Positions 25,652 through 35,359 are shown, numbered from the stretch's first letter. The stretch: DNA of 64,000 bases from Xenorhabdus doucetiae (GCF_000968195.1 NZ_FO704550.1:1488001-1552000), one strand, 5' to 3'. Program-made: numbers and translations. Notes: generated by a model from the letters alone, not told the origin.

Positions 25652-26803
25652 ATGGCAGCATCAACTTTCTTTATCCCACCAGTGAATAAAATTGGCATGG
25701 GATGCATGACTGAAGCCGTAGAGTTAATCAAAAATTATGGTTACAGGCAAGCTTTGATTGTCACTGATCGCGTGTTAAACGAGATTGGTGTTGTTGGACA
25801 AGTTCAGGCGTTACTGGCGGATGTTGGGATAAAAAGTGCCATTTATGCTGGCACAAATCCGAATCCTACGACGGTAAATGTTGAGGAAGGTTTGGTAATC
25901 CTGCGTCAGCATCATTGTGACTGTGTGATCTCTTTAGGGGGCGGTTCACCACATGACTGTGCGAAAGGAATTGCGCTGGTTGCCGCTAATGGCGGGGATA
26001 TTCGTGATTATGAAGGTGTTGATCGTTCAGCTAAACCGCAGCTACCTTTGATTGCCATCAATACTACGGCGGGAACCGCTTCTGAAATGACACGCTTCTG
26101 TATTATTACGGATATTGAACGTCATATCAAAATGGCCATTGTGGATAAAAATGTGACGCCTATTTTGTCCGTCAATGATCCTGTATTTATGGCCGGGATG
26201 CCAAAAGGATTGACTGCGGCGACGGGAATGGATGCACTGACTCATGCTATCGAGGCTTATGTTTCCACGGCGGCAAATCCTATCACTGATGCTTGTGCGT
26301 TGAAAGCCGTGACCATGATTAGCCATTATTTACGCCGTGCCGTTGCCGATGGCAATGACATGGAAGCGCGTGAGAATATGGCTTATGCCCAGTTCTTGGC
26401 AGGGATGGCATTTAATAACGCATCTTTGGGATATGTCCATGCGATGGCACATCAGTTAGGTGGGTTTTATGATTTGCCACATGGTGTCTGCAATGCGGTT
26501 TTACTGCCACATGTCCAGCGGTTCAATACAAAAGTTGCTGCCGCGCGCCTGAAAGAGATAGCGGCGGCAATGGGCGTTGAGGTCGGTGCTTTGAACGATG
26601 TACAAGGTGCGGAAGCCTGTATTCAGGCAATCAGTAAATTGGCGAAAGATGTCAATATTCCGGCAGGGTTGTCTGAGTTGAAGGTCAAAGAAGAAGATTT
26701 GCCAACTTTGGCGACCAATGCGTTGAAAGATGCCTGTGGATTCACCAATCCGATTCAGGCGTCACATGAAGAAATCGTTGCTATCTTTGAAGAGGCAATG
26801 TAA
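25652..26803 (+). CDS. yiaY: Iron-containing alcohol dehydrogenase YiaY
   Basis: A 383-residue group III (iron) alcohol dehydrogenase, very close to E. coli YiaY through the whole length. NAD-binding CVISLGGGSPHDCAKGIALV, then INTTAGTASEMTRFCI, and the metal-binding stretch TGMDALTHAIEAY with HAMAHQLGGFYDLPHG. E. coli YiaY has been described as using L-threonine or short alcohols; the physiological substrate is uncertain. AAGGGG lies before the ATG at 25652; 23 codons upstream are in frame but unlikely to be translated. It sits between gnd and the his operon, a place not occupied by it in E. coli. Confidence 0.92.
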   Translation: MAASTFFIPPVNKIGMGCMTEAVELIKNYGYRQALIVTDRVLNEIGVVGQVQALLADVGIKSAIYAGTNPNPTTVNVEEGLVILRQHHCDCVISLGGGSPHDCAKGIALVAANGGDIRDYEGVDRSAKPQLPLIAINTTAGTASEMTRFCIITDIERHIKMAIVDKNVTPILSVNDPVFMAGMPKGLTAATGMDALTHAIEAYVSTAANPITDACALKAVTMISHYLRRAVADGNDMEARENMAYAQFLAGMAFNNASLGYVHAMAHQLGGFYDLPHGVCNAVLLPHVQRFNTKVAAARLKEIAAAMGVEVGALNDVQGAEACIQAISKLAKDVNIPAGLSELKVKEEDLPTLATNALKDACGFTNPIQASHEEIVAIFEEAM

Positions 26804-26860
26804 CAAACGGTAAAGTTATCCAATAATTTTGCTACTTTTGTGGCAAGATCCAGTGAAGAA

Positions 26861-26904
26861 AGCCACTTCGTTTATGTACTAATCAGCGAAGTGGCTGTTT
26901 TTTT
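26861..26904 (+). terminator. yiaY terminator between convergent genes
   Basis: AGCCACTTCG (26861-26870) and CGAAGTGGCT (26887-26896), then a run of T. It may also help end the converging his operon. Confidence 0.85.
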
Positions 26905-26934
26905 AATAAATCTTACCCGCAGCGAAAATTATTT

Positions 26935-27564
26935 TCACGTTGAATGCCTTTCCTGCAACCGCCGGATGATACGACTCAAATCGAGGTCTTGATCTTGCAG
27001 TAAAACCAGCAGGTGATAGATCAAATCCGCGGATTCGTTGGTCAACTCTTCCCGGTCATTGACTGTCGCGGCCAATGCGGTTTCTACGCCTTCTTCACCC
27101 ACTTTTTGGGCAATACGTTTTGTTCCGCTGGCATATAAGCGAGCGGTATAGGAACTGTCCGGCGAGGCACTTTTTCGGCTGGCCAGTAATTGTTCCAATT
27201 CATAGAGAAACCCCCACTCAGTTTGTGCAGGGGCAAAACAGCTCTCGGTGCCTTTGTGACAGGTTGGGCCAATCGGCTCCACTAAGGCCAGTAGGGTATC
27301 GTTATCACAGTCGGGATAGAGACCGACCAGATTCAGGAAGTGGCTTGAACTTTCGCCTTTTGTCCATAACCGCTGTTGAGTGCGGGAGAAAAAGGTCACT
27401 TTGCCGGAATTGAGCGTGATATTCAGTGCTTCCTGATCCATGTAACCCATCATTAACACGCTGCCGGAGGTCGCATGTTGGACGATAACAGGCATCAGGT
27501 TAGCCACTTTTTCCCAATCCAGTTGCTCAATTTCTTGAGCGGTTAATTTCTGTGCTGTTAACAT
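26935..27564 (-). CDS. hisI: HisIE: phosphoribosyl-AMP cyclohydrolase / phosphoribosyl-ATP pyrophosphatase
   Basis: A 209-residue bifunctional enzyme for steps 2 and 3 of histidine synthesis. The N-terminal cyclohydrolase has GYMDQEALN, FFSRTQQRLWTKGE and the zinc-binding YPDCDNDTLL plus CHKGTESC. The C-terminal helical pyrophosphatase has KVGEEGVETALAA with acidic residues and NESADLIYHLLVLL. Last gene of the his operon; its start overlaps the end of hisF by 7 bases. Confidence 0.97.
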   Translation of the reverse strand: MLTAQKLTAQEIEQLDWEKVANLMPVIVQHATSGSVLMMGYMDQEALNITLNSGKVTFFSRTQQRLWTKGESSSHFLNLVGLYPDCDNDTLLALVEPIGPTCHKGTESCFAPAQTEWGFLYELEQLLASRKSASPDSSYTARLYASGTKRIAQKVGEEGVETALAATVNDREELTNESADLIYHLLVLLQDQDLDLSRIIRRLQERHST

Positions 27565-28334
27565 GTTCTCACCTCGACACCCTGTGTAACCAGATATTGT
27601 TTGAGCTCACTGATATTAATGATCTGTTTGTGGAATACAGAGGCTGCCAAGGCACCATCAACATTGGCAACCTGAAAAGCGTCCAAGAAATGTTCTGGTG
27701 CCCCGGCTCCGCCAGACGCAATCAGTGGTACAGAACAGACATCACGCACTAGTTTCAGTTGAGTCAAATCATAGCCATTACGCACGCCATCCTGATTCAT
27801 CATATTCAGGACGATCTCACCCGCGCCGCGTTGTTGGACTTCTTCGATCCAATCCAGTGTTTGCCAATGAGTTGCAGTTGTACGTCTTTCATCCCCGGTA
27901 AATTGGTAAACCTGATAACTGTTGGTGCTTTTATCAAACCACGTATCAATACCGACGACGACACATTGGACACCGTAGCGATCCGCCAGACGGTTAATCA
28001 AATCGGGATCCGCCAAGGCCGGAGAGTTGATGGAAATTTTATCTGCCCCGAAGGCTAAAATTTGTCCGGCTTCTTCGACCGTTTTAATCCCACCCGCCAC
28101 GCAGAAAGGGATATTGATAACTTCTGCCACTTTTGCCACCCAACTTTTATCGACGACGCGGCCGTCGGAAGAGGCAGTAATATCATAGAACACTAACTCA
28201 TCCGCACCTTCTTGGGCATAGCGCTGCGCGAGAGGAACGATATCACCAATAATTTCGTGGTGACGGAATTGGACGCCTTTGACCACTTGCCCATCACGGA
28301 CATCCAGACAGGGGATTATGCGTTTTGCCAACAT
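27558..28334 (-). CDS. hisF: HisF: imidazole glycerol phosphate synthase cyclase subunit
   Basis: A 258-residue TIM barrel that with HisH converts PRFAR and ammonia to imidazole glycerol phosphate and AICAR. IIPCLDVRDGQVVKGVQF holds the first catalytic aspartate (D11 position), and GEIVLNMMNQDGVRNGYDL the second; SGGAGAPEHFLDAF binds phosphate. It overlaps hisA by 19 bases, a standard arrangement. Confidence 0.97.
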   Translation of the reverse strand: MLAKRIIPCLDVRDGQVVKGVQFRHHEIIGDIVPLAQRYAQEGADELVFYDITASSDGRVVDKSWVAKVAEVINIPFCVAGGIKTVEEAGQILAFGADKISINSPALADPDLINRLADRYGVQCVVVGIDTWFDKSTNSYQVYQFTGDERRTTATHWQTLDWIEEVQQRGAGEIVLNMMNQDGVRNGYDLTQLKLVRDVCSVPLIASGGAGAPEHFLDAFQVANVDGALAASVFHKQIINISELKQYLVTQGVEVRTC

Positions 28335-29053
28335 TGGATGGCCTCCGTCAAAGTAAATTTTTCTTCCAGTAATGCCCGCCCGACAATGACACCAGCCACA
28401 CCGGATGCCGGCAGGGGAGAGATATCGGCAAGGCTGCCAATACCGCCGGAGGCTTGAAATTGGATTTGCGGATAGCGTTGGCTGATTTCCCGATAGAGGG
28501 CAATATTAGCGCCGCTTAATGTGCCATCACGGGAAATATCGGTACATAAAACATGTTTTAGCCCAACGGGGAGGTATTGTTCGATGATATCTTCAAGGGT
28601 AGCGCGGCTGTTTTCCTGCCAACCGCTTATCGCGACGTGTTTCACCCCATCTGTATTGATGCGGACGTCCAGTGCCAGCACAATGGCCTCTGCCCCGTAA
28701 CGCTGAAACCCTTGCTTGACGAATTCCGGCTGGGTAATTGCCGCAGAACCAATAACAACCCGGCTGGCACCTGCGGCAAGCAAGGCTTTTATATCTGCTT
28801 CTGAACGAATTCCTCCGCCGATCTGAACGGGAATAGTCACGCTTGCCAGTAGCGCTTGCAGAAGGGCAATTTGGCGTTTGGCCGGATCTTTTGCCCCGGT
28901 CAAATCCACTAAATGCAGTAACTTAGCGCCTGCCTGCTCATATTGCTGCAAGCGAGCAAGTGGCGAACGGCCATAATCCCGCTGCTGGGCATAATCGCCT
29001 TGATGCAAACGCACCACATTGCCATCAATTAAATCTAATGCAGGGATAATCAT
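28316..29053 (-). CDS. hisA: HisA: ProFAR isomerase
   Basis: A 245-residue TIM barrel catalysing the Amadori isomerisation of ProFAR to PRFAR. MIIPALDLIDGNVVRLHQGD carries the catalytic Asp, and LCTDISRDGTLSGAN the second; IQIGGGIRSEADIKALLAAG is also visible. The ATG at 29053 gives family length; the frame extends 66 codons further upstream through hisH but without similarity. The start is 4 bases after hisH. Confidence 0.97.
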   Translation of the reverse strand: MIIPALDLIDGNVVRLHQGDYAQQRDYGRSPLARLQQYEQAGAKLLHLVDLTGAKDPAKRQIALLQALLASVTIPVQIGGGIRSEADIKALLAAGASRVVIGSAAITQPEFVKQGFQRYGAEAIVLALDVRINTDGVKHVAISGWQENSRATLEDIIEQYLPVGLKHVLCTDISRDGTLSGANIALYREISQRYPQIQFQASGGIGSLADISPLPASGVAGVIVGRALLEEKFTLTEAIQCWQNA

Positions 29054-29057
29054 GCGC

Positions 29058-29648
29058 TTACATCTCCAGAAAGTTTTTGAGTAATTGTGCACCTGCGGCA
29101 CCTGAGCGTTCAGGGTGGAATTGCACACCAAAGAAATTGCCCTTTGCGATAGCACTGCTAAATGGATGGCCATACTCTGTTTGGGCAATCGTGTATTCAC
29201 CCACCGGCAGCGCATAACTATGGACGAAATAGAAACGGGAATTGTCTGCAATATGGCGAAACAGGGGATTGCCTGCCTGCACTTTCACTTGATTCCAGCC
29301 CATATGGGGCAATGGCAGACCCGCGGTCACCATTTTTTCGACAGGCGCGTCAATGAATTTCAGTAGTGGGATGTTATCCCCTTCCGCACTGACACGCGCC
29401 AGTAATTGCATACCGAGGCAAATACCCAATACAGGTTGTGTCAGAGAATGAATCAGGGGAATTAATTGCCGTTGTTCGAGCTGTTTCATTGCGGCGGTCG
29501 CCGTACCTACGCCCGGCAGAAAGAGTTTATCGGCGGCTTGCACAACCTCCGCGTCCAAACTCACGGTGGGTTCATAGCCTAACCGACGGATGGCATAAGT
29601 CACAGAAGCAAGGTTGGCGCAGCCTGTATCTAAAATAACAACGTTCAT
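29058..29648 (-). CDS. hisH: HisH: imidazole glycerol phosphate synthase glutaminase subunit
   Basis: A 196-residue class I glutamine amidotransferase that supplies ammonia to HisF. MNVVILDTGCANLASV opens it; the nucleophile is the cysteine in LGICLGMQLL, and the His-Glu pair is GVQFHPERSGAAG. The second of two tandem ATG codons (29648) has AAGGA 7 bases upstream and matches E. coli. Confidence 0.97.
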   Translation of the reverse strand: MNVVILDTGCANLASVTYAIRRLGYEPTVSLDAEVVQAADKLFLPGVGTATAAMKQLEQRQLIPLIHSLTQPVLGICLGMQLLARVSAEGDNIPLLKFIDAPVEKMVTAGLPLPHMGWNQVKVQAGNPLFRHIADNSRFYFVHSYALPVGEYTIAQTEYGHPFSSAIAKGNFFGVQFHPERSGAAGAQLLKNFLEM

Positions 29649-29667
29649 CATGACTTCCTTTATGCCT

Positions 29668-30750
29668 TTATAAAACACCTTTGGAACTCGGTAAGGTATC
29701 GCCTTCTACGCGAATGGCTTGGCGCAATGTCCGGCCAAAAACTTTAAACAGGCTTTCTGCCCGATGGTGATCGTTTTTGCCTTTGGTTTTCAGGTGTAAA
29801 GTGCATCCCATGGTGTAAGAGAGCGAATGGAAAAAGTGTTCGATCATCTCAGTACTTAAATCGCCAACACGCTGATGTTTGAATTCAGCTTTATATTCGA
29901 GATGTGGACGACCGGAAATATCCAGAGCACAGCGGGCAAGGCATTCATCCATTGGCAGCATAAAGCCAAACCGGGCAATCCCGCGTTTATCCCCCAAGGC
30001 CTGTTTTAAGGCTTCCCCCAGCGCGAGCCCGGTATCTTCAACGGTGTGATGATCGTCAATATGGAGGTCACCCTTGACTTGTATATTCATGCGGAAGCCA
30101 CCGTGAGTCGCGATTTGATCCAGCATATGGTCGAAGAAACCAACACCCGTATTGATGCGACTTTCTCCTTCACGATCGAGCCAGATTTCAATATCAATTG
30201 TGGTTTCTTTGGTTTTTCGTTCAACGTGGGCATGGCGATCGTTACGGGTCAACTTCTTGCGGATCAATTGGTCACAAATGGCTGGCCATCCCCGTGATTC
30301 GGGTTGGTAGCGAATGCCCTTGATCCCCATGTTTTGGGCTAATTGCAGATCGGTTTCCCGATCACCGATGACGCAACTGTTTTCCATATCGATAATATTT
30401 TCTGCCAGATATTTTTGTACCAATCCCAGTTTGGGCTTACGGCAGTGGCAGTTATCTTCGGGTTTGTGTGGGCAGATCAGCACTTCTTCAAAATGAATAC
30501 CCTGTGAGGTGAAAACTTGCATCATCAAGGCATGGGGTGGCTCAAAATCCGCTTGTGGAAAACTGGGCGTACCTAAACCGTCCTGATTCGTGATCATCAC
30601 GAATTTATAGCCGGCTTGTTGCAGGGCGAGTAAGGCCGGGATAACACCTGCCTCAAACGCCAATTTATCAAGGCGATCAACTTGATAATCACTGGGCGGC
30701 TCGGTGATCAATGTGCCATCGCGGTCAATGAAAAGCATTTTCTGGCTCAT
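29668..30750 (-). CDS. hisB: HisB: histidinol-phosphatase / IGP dehydratase
   Basis: A 360-residue bifunctional enzyme. The HAD-type phosphatase is N-terminal (FIDRDGTLI, then zinc ligands in CPHKPEDNCHCRKP). The dehydratase part begins near residue 170 and has its metal-binding motifs FFDHMLDQIATH, DDHHTVEDTG and NDHHRAESLFK. It carries out steps 6 and 8. It starts in a 4-base overlap with hisC. Confidence 0.97.
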   Translation of the reverse strand: MSQKMLFIDRDGTLITEPPSDYQVDRLDKLAFEAGVIPALLALQQAGYKFVMITNQDGLGTPSFPQADFEPPHALMMQVFTSQGIHFEEVLICPHKPEDNCHCRKPKLGLVQKYLAENIIDMENSCVIGDRETDLQLAQNMGIKGIRYQPESRGWPAICDQLIRKKLTRNDRHAHVERKTKETTIDIEIWLDREGESRINTGVGFFDHMLDQIATHGGFRMNIQVKGDLHIDDHHTVEDTGLALGEALKQALGDKRGIARFGFMLPMDECLARCALDISGRPHLEYKAEFKHQRVGDLSTEMIEHFFHSLSYTMGCTLHLKTKGKNDHHRAESLFKVFGRTLRQAIRVEGDTLPSSKGVL

Positions 30751-31865
30751 GGGTTCTCAGTTTCCTTGGTTTGTTGCGGTTGGTCGGCAAGAGCGCTAAT
30801 GGCACGCACCAACTGTTCACATTCATTCCGGCTGCCGATGGTAATGCGCAGACAATTCTCTAATCCCGGCTGTTTACGCTGATCACGCAGGATGATCCCT
30901 TGTTGCCATAGCGTCTTAAATACCAGCTCTGCATGGGTAAATTTCACCAAAATATAGTTGGTTTCACTTGGAAACACCTTTTCAACCCACGTCAATTGGC
31001 TGAGTGCTTGTTGGAGATAAGCCCGATTGCAAGCGTTTTCTGCCACCCGGTTTCGCACGGTTTGAATACCCGTTGCCGTGAGCGCTTGTGCTGCGATATC
31101 CGCAACTGGTGTCGCCAGTGGATAAGGCGCAATCACTTTCAGCATCAGCGTGATGATATCGGCAGAAGCCAGCGTAAATCCACAACGCAATCCAGCCAAA
31201 GCAAAAGCTTTCGAGAGGGTTCGCAAAATCACTAAGTGAGGATAGTCTGACAGCCAACGGGTGGTATCATGGGTCGCGGTATGTTGTGGGCAAAATTCGA
31301 TGTAGGCTTCATCAATGGCAACAATGGCGCGGTTGCGGGCCAATTCAAGGATCTGGCGTAATGCCGCAGGATCAATGAGGTTACCGGTCGGGTTGTTGGG
31401 ACTACAGATATAGATCAGCTTGACGCGATCTAGATTATTTTTGATGGCGGTGATATCGGGTTGCCAGTCGGCGCTGACGGGGATTTTTTTCTGCTCTACA
31501 CCAAAGGTTTCGGCACTCACGCCGTACATCCCATAGGTGGGTGGGCAAAACAGCACAGCGTCGCGTCCCGGCTCGCAAAAAACGCGGATCAGTAATTCGA
31601 TAGATTCATCAGCGCCACGGCTGACAAGGACTTGCTCTGGTTGCAGGCCCGCGTAATCGGCATAACGTTGAATGACGGTGGCGGGTTGGCATTCAGGATA
31701 GCGATTGAGCGTGTTTTCGCTGAGTTGGAAATCGGGTGCGATGGGGTATTCATTCGCATTTAACCAAACATCACCACAACCGCCCAGACGGCGGGCAGAC
31801 AAATAAGGGACTAATTTGCGAACGTTTTCTCTTGCCAATAAATTGATATCAAAAACCGTACTCAT
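30747..31865 (-). CDS. hisC: HisC: histidinol-phosphate aminotransferase
   Basis: A 372-residue fold-type I PLP aminotransferase. Substrate-side NANEYP near the start, SRGADESIELLIRVF, YICSPNNPTGN, and the Schiff-base lysine in LRTLSKAFALAGLRCG. Converts imidazole acetol phosphate to histidinol phosphate with glutamate. Overlaps both neighbours by 4 bases. Confidence 0.97.
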   Translation of the reverse strand: MSTVFDINLLARENVRKLVPYLSARRLGGCGDVWLNANEYPIAPDFQLSENTLNRYPECQPATVIQRYADYAGLQPEQVLVSRGADESIELLIRVFCEPGRDAVLFCPPTYGMYGVSAETFGVEQKKIPVSADWQPDITAIKNNLDRVKLIYICSPNNPTGNLIDPAALRQILELARNRAIVAIDEAYIEFCPQHTATHDTTRWLSDYPHLVILRTLSKAFALAGLRCGFTLASADIITLMLKVIAPYPLATPVADIAAQALTATGIQTVRNRVAENACNRAYLQQALSQLTWVEKVFPSETNYILVKFTHAELVFKTLWQQGIILRDQRKQPGLENCLRITIGSRNECEQLVRAISALADQPQQTKETENP

Positions 31866-33175
31866 GATTGTTCCTTGTTCAAAGCAGTCATACGTAACGT
31901 GACGGCATTTTTATGCGCGATAAGTTGTTCTGCCTGTGCCAGTGTTTCGATAGTGGGTGCGAGGTTTTTTAATCCTTGGGGAGTGAGCCGCTGGACGGTC
32001 ATTCTTTTCAGGAAATCAGCCAAACCGAGGCTGGAATAGGTTGAAGTATAGCCATAGGTAGGCAGAACGTGATTGGTGCCGGAAGCGTAATCGCCGGCGG
32101 ATTCAGGCGACCAGTCACCGAGAAAAATAGAACCGGCGCTGATAATCTGCTCGACCAGTTGTTCAGGCTGACGAGTCTGAATAATCAAATGCTCCGGGCC
32201 GTATTGGTTGCTGATCGCCACACACTGGGCGAGATCTTCGGTGACAATAATCCGGCTGGCTTGCAGGGCTTGAATTGCGATGGGCTGGCGTGGCAAAACG
32301 GCGAGCTGGGTTTCAATTTCACGGATCACTTTTCCGGCCAGATTTTCATCAGGAGTGACCAATATGGCTTGGGAATCAGGGCCGTGCTCTGCTTGTGAAA
32401 GTAAGTCTGCTGCCGTAAATGCGGGATTGGCTCCGCTGTCAGCGATCACCAGCACTTCGGATGGGCCTGCGGGCATATCGATCGCGGCACCGTTGATCTG
32501 TTGGCTTACCTGACGTTTGGCTTCGGTCACCCACGCATTGCCGGGGCCAAAAATTTTGTCTACTTTGGGAACGGATTCTGTCCCGAATGCCATTGCGGCA
32601 ATGGCTTGAGCCCCGCCGATTTGAAATATCTCGCTGATCCCACAGAGTTGGGCGGCATAGAGTATTTCATCAGCAATCGGGGGGGGAGAACACAGGATGA
32701 CTTTACGGCAACCTGCAATATTGGCGGGTGTACCCAGCATTAATACTGTGGAAGGCAGGGGAGCAGAGCCGCCGGGGATATAAAGCCCAACGGAATCGAT
32801 TGGGCGCGTAATCTGTTGGCAACGAACGCCTGGCACTGTTTCAATATCAACCTCTGCGGGTTTTTGCGCCTCGTGGAATCGGCGGATATTGTTCATGGCC
32901 AGTTGCATGGCCTGTTTGATTTCTGGACTTAGGCGGGCGACCGCTGCGTTGACTTTATCGGCAGAGAGCTGGATGGTTTCAACGGTCGTTTTGTCGAAGC
33001 GTTGGCAGAACTCCTGTAATGCTTGATCACCCCCTGTTTTTACGGTTTCCAGAATCTGTTTAACCGTTGCGGCAATATCGCCGGATGCGGCGATAGCCGG
33101 ACGTGTCAGTAATATTTTTTGTTGTTCCGGCGTACATGCTTGCCAGCGAATGAGGGTTTTAAAATTAGGGTTCAT
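31862..33175 (-). CDS. hisD: HisD: histidinol dehydrogenase
   Basis: A 437-residue zinc-dependent NAD enzyme for the last two oxidations to histidine. SVGLYIPGGSAPLPSTVLML, then KVDKIFGPGNAWVTEAKRQV, GPSEVLVIADSGANP and LSQAEHGPDSQAIL, and the catalytic region QYGPEHLIIQ with SGTNHVLPTYG. It follows hisG by 6 bases. Confidence 0.97.
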   Translation of the reverse strand: MNPNFKTLIRWQACTPEQQKILLTRPAIAASGDIAATVKQILETVKTGGDQALQEFCQRFDKTTVETIQLSADKVNAAVARLSPEIKQAMQLAMNNIRRFHEAQKPAEVDIETVPGVRCQQITRPIDSVGLYIPGGSAPLPSTVLMLGTPANIAGCRKVILCSPPPIADEILYAAQLCGISEIFQIGGAQAIAAMAFGTESVPKVDKIFGPGNAWVTEAKRQVSQQINGAAIDMPAGPSEVLVIADSGANPAFTAADLLSQAEHGPDSQAILVTPDENLAGKVIREIETQLAVLPRQPIAIQALQASRIIVTEDLAQCVAISNQYGPEHLIIQTRQPEQLVEQIISAGSIFLGDWSPESAGDYASGTNHVLPTYGYTSTYSSLGLADFLKRMTVQRLTPQGLKNLAPTIETLAQAEQLIAHKNAVTLRMTALNKEQS

Positions 33176-33181
33176 CTACGG

Positions 33182-34081
33182 TCACTCCATCATTTTTTCA
33201 ATGGGCAGAACCAGAATGGAACTGGCACCTAATACCTTGAGCTTTTCCATGGTTTCCCAGAACAGGGTTTCACTACTGACCATGTGCATGGCGACGCGGT
33301 TTTGTGCCCCCGCCAGTGGCAAGATAGTGGGGCGTTCTGCGCCCGGCAGCAGGGATATAATCTCTTCCAGTTTGTCGCTGGGAGCATGTAGCATGATGTA
33401 TTTGGATTCCCGCGCCTGAATAACGCCTTGGATGCGGAGCATCAATTTGTCAATAAGCTGTTGCTTGGCTTCCGGCATTTCGCCATCGCGTTGGATTAAA
33501 CAGGCCTTTGAGCGATAAATCACTTCAACTTCCCGCAAGCCATTGGCTTCCAACGTGGCGCCGGTTGACACTAAATCACAGATAGCGTCTGCAAGCCCAG
33601 CACGGGGAGCAACTTCAACTGATCCATTGAGAAGACAAGATTTGAAGTGGATGCCTTTTTGATCGAAATAACGTTTCAATAAATGCGGATATGAGGTTGC
33701 GATGCGGGAATCTTGCAGGCATTCCACGCCGGTATAATCGCAATCTAAAGGCGTTGCCAGGGAAAGCCGGCAATCACCAAAATCGAGGCGGCGCAATGCC
33801 AGATAGCGAGGATCTTCTCCCTGTGCCCGACGAGTCAGTAATTCTTCCTCAAGGACGTTTTCCCCAATAATGCCCAGATCGACCACACCATCCATCACAA
33901 GGCCCGGAATATCATCGTCGCGGACACGCAGAATATCGATAGGCATATTTTCAGCAAATGCGATCAGGCGCTGTTGCTGTAAATTAATTTTGATACCGCA
34001 ACGGGCCAGTAACGTTCTGGAGTCATCACTCAGACGGCCTGATTTTTGAATAGCGATGCGTAAGCGTGTCTTATCTAGCAT
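33182..34081 (-). CDS. hisG: HisG: ATP phosphoribosyltransferase (long form)
   Basis: A 299-residue enzyme for the first, committed step (ATP + PRPP). RLRIAIQKSGRLSDDS opens it; DLGIIGENVLEE and the PRPP loop DLVSTGATLEANGL are visible. The C-terminal ACT-like regulatory domain (about 225-299) for histidine feedback is present, so no HisZ is needed. First structural gene after the attenuator. Confidence 0.97.
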   Translation of the reverse strand: MLDKTRLRIAIQKSGRLSDDSRTLLARCGIKINLQQQRLIAFAENMPIDILRVRDDDIPGLVMDGVVDLGIIGENVLEEELLTRRAQGEDPRYLALRRLDFGDCRLSLATPLDCDYTGVECLQDSRIATSYPHLLKRYFDQKGIHFKSCLLNGSVEVAPRAGLADAICDLVSTGATLEANGLREVEVIYRSKACLIQRDGEMPEAKQQLIDKLMLRIQGVIQARESKYIMLHAPSDKLEEIISLLPGAERPTILPLAGAQNRVAMHMVSSETLFWETMEKLKVLGASSILVLPIEKMME

Positions 34082-34139
34082 GTTGTGTTTTACCTTATCT
34101 TAAGATTCAGTCAGTAATTCATTCGTAGAAATCAGAAAC

Positions 34140-34173
34140 AAAAAACCCCCGGAAAATCTTCCGAGGGTTTTTT
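34140..34173 (-). terminator. his operon attenuator
   Basis: On the minus strand CCCTCGGAA and TTCCGGGGG form a stem followed by TTTTTT, 60 bases after the leader peptide and 60 before hisG. This is the classical his attenuator: histidine shortage stalls ribosomes on the His codons and lets an antiterminator form. Confidence 0.9.
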
Positions 34174-34234
34174 ATCGTATTCATGCCACCGGAAGACGGG
34201 TTAAATGTCTTCCAGCACACAGCAGCCTGAAAGA

Positions 34235-34282
34235 CTAGTCAGGATGATGGTGATGATGATGGTTAAATTGAATACGGTTCAT
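34235..34282 (-). CDS. hisL: HisL leader peptide
   Basis: A 15-codon frame MNRIQFNHHHHHHPD with six consecutive histidine codons (CAT/CAC), one fewer than the seven of E. coli. It lies directly upstream of the attenuator and hisG. Ribosome stalling on the His codons when charged tRNA-His is scarce sets operon expression. Confidence 0.95.
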   Translation of the reverse strand: MNRIQFNHHHHHHPD

Positions 34283-34507
34283 ATGCGCGTTCTCTATCTG
34301 TATTTCAGGCTGTTTTATACAAGGATGTATGTACTGAATAATGACTATACGTAACTTTATAATAAACGATATATTTATGACTAAGGATTGGCTGCTTGTT
34401 GTTTAACCTATACGATTTTGTGTATAAAAAGCAAACTCTTTTTTAAAAAAAGATGTTTATTTTATATTAATGTATTGTTTTTAAGTCGCATCGTGCTTAA
34501 GGGGATC

Positions 34508-35359
34508 ATGGTGAAAAAAGTTTCCATTATTGGATTGGGTTGGTTAGGAATGCCATTAGCGCAAGCGCTACAACGTGCAGGAATGCAGGTTGTTGGCAGT
34601 AAAACAACATCCGATGGTGTTGAAGCGGCTTGTCTGTGCGGGGTGGATTGTTACCTATTGAACCTGGTGCCTCAGATTATTTGCGATGCAGATGATCTTG
34701 ATCAACTGATGTTGGTTGATGTGCTGGTTTTAGCATTGCCTGTGAGTGGGGTTGCTGGCGGTGGGAAGGAATATGTCAAAGCAGTGCAACTGATTGTTGA
34801 TACGGCACTTTCGTATTCAGTTCCACGGATTATTTTTACCAGTTCGACTTCAGTTTATGGTTCGTCCGTGGGTTGTCTTAATGAAGATGATCCACTGTAC
34901 CCCGAAACAGAATCCGCCAAGGCATTAATTGAGTTGGAAAACTGGCTGCATCAACTGCCTAATACGTCGGTTGATGTCTTACGTTTGGCTGGCTTGGTCG
35001 GTAATGGGCGTCATGCAGGGCGTTTTCTTGCAGGAAAAAAAGCACTTAAAGGGGGAGAAAGTGCGGTCAATTTGGTGCATCAAGATGATGTCATTTCTGC
35101 CATTAAATTGCTTATTCAACAACCGGAAGGGGGGCATCTTTTTAATTTATGTGCACCAGTACACCCGAAAAGAGCGGAGTTTTATCCGTCAGCCAGTCAC
35201 CAGCTTGATCTGACCCCGCCAGAATTCTTGCTGTCAGAAAGCGCAGAAATTGAAAGTAAGCTGAAAATTGACGGCAAAGTAGTGGATGGCAGTCGTATCT
35301 GTCGGGAACTGGGATTTGAGTATCAGTTCCCCGATCCCGGCAGAATGCCAATGAGTTAA
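34508..35359 (+). CDS. yeeZ: YeeZ-like NAD(P)-binding epimerase-family protein
   Basis: A 283-residue Rossmann protein. GLGWLGMPLAQALQRAG binds the nucleotide; SYSVPRIIFTSSTSVYG, LRLAGLVGNGRHAGRFLAGK and GSRICRELGFEYQFPDP match E. coli YeeZ throughout. It is an extended-SDR-like protein without a firmly known substrate. It is divergent from hisL as in E. coli. The ATG at 34508 has AAGGGG upstream; a 40-codon in-frame extension lies in the his promoter region and is not credible. Confidence 0.93.
   Translation: MVKKVSIIGLGWLGMPLAQALQRAGMQVVGSKTTSDGVEAACLCGVDCYLLNLVPQIICDADDLDQLMLVDVLVLALPVSGVAGGGKEYVKAVQLIVDTALSYSVPRIIFTSSTSVYGSSVGCLNEDDPLYPETESAKALIELENWLHQLPNTSVDVLRLAGLVGNGRHAGRFLAGKKALKGGESAVNLVHQDDVISAIKLLIQQPEGGHLFNLCAPVHPKRAEFYPSASHQLDLTPPEFLLSESAEIESKLKIDGKVVDGSRICRELGFEYQFPDPGRMPMS

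Noticed and set aside
26042..26326. Minus-strand frame inside yiaY, and similar shadows in gnd, his, cydDC and clpA
   Set aside because: All lie within well-supported genes and have no independent evidence.
34235..34282. Run of six His codons seen as a possible cloning tag
   Set aside because: Position, leader peptide form and the following attenuator identify it as hisL.
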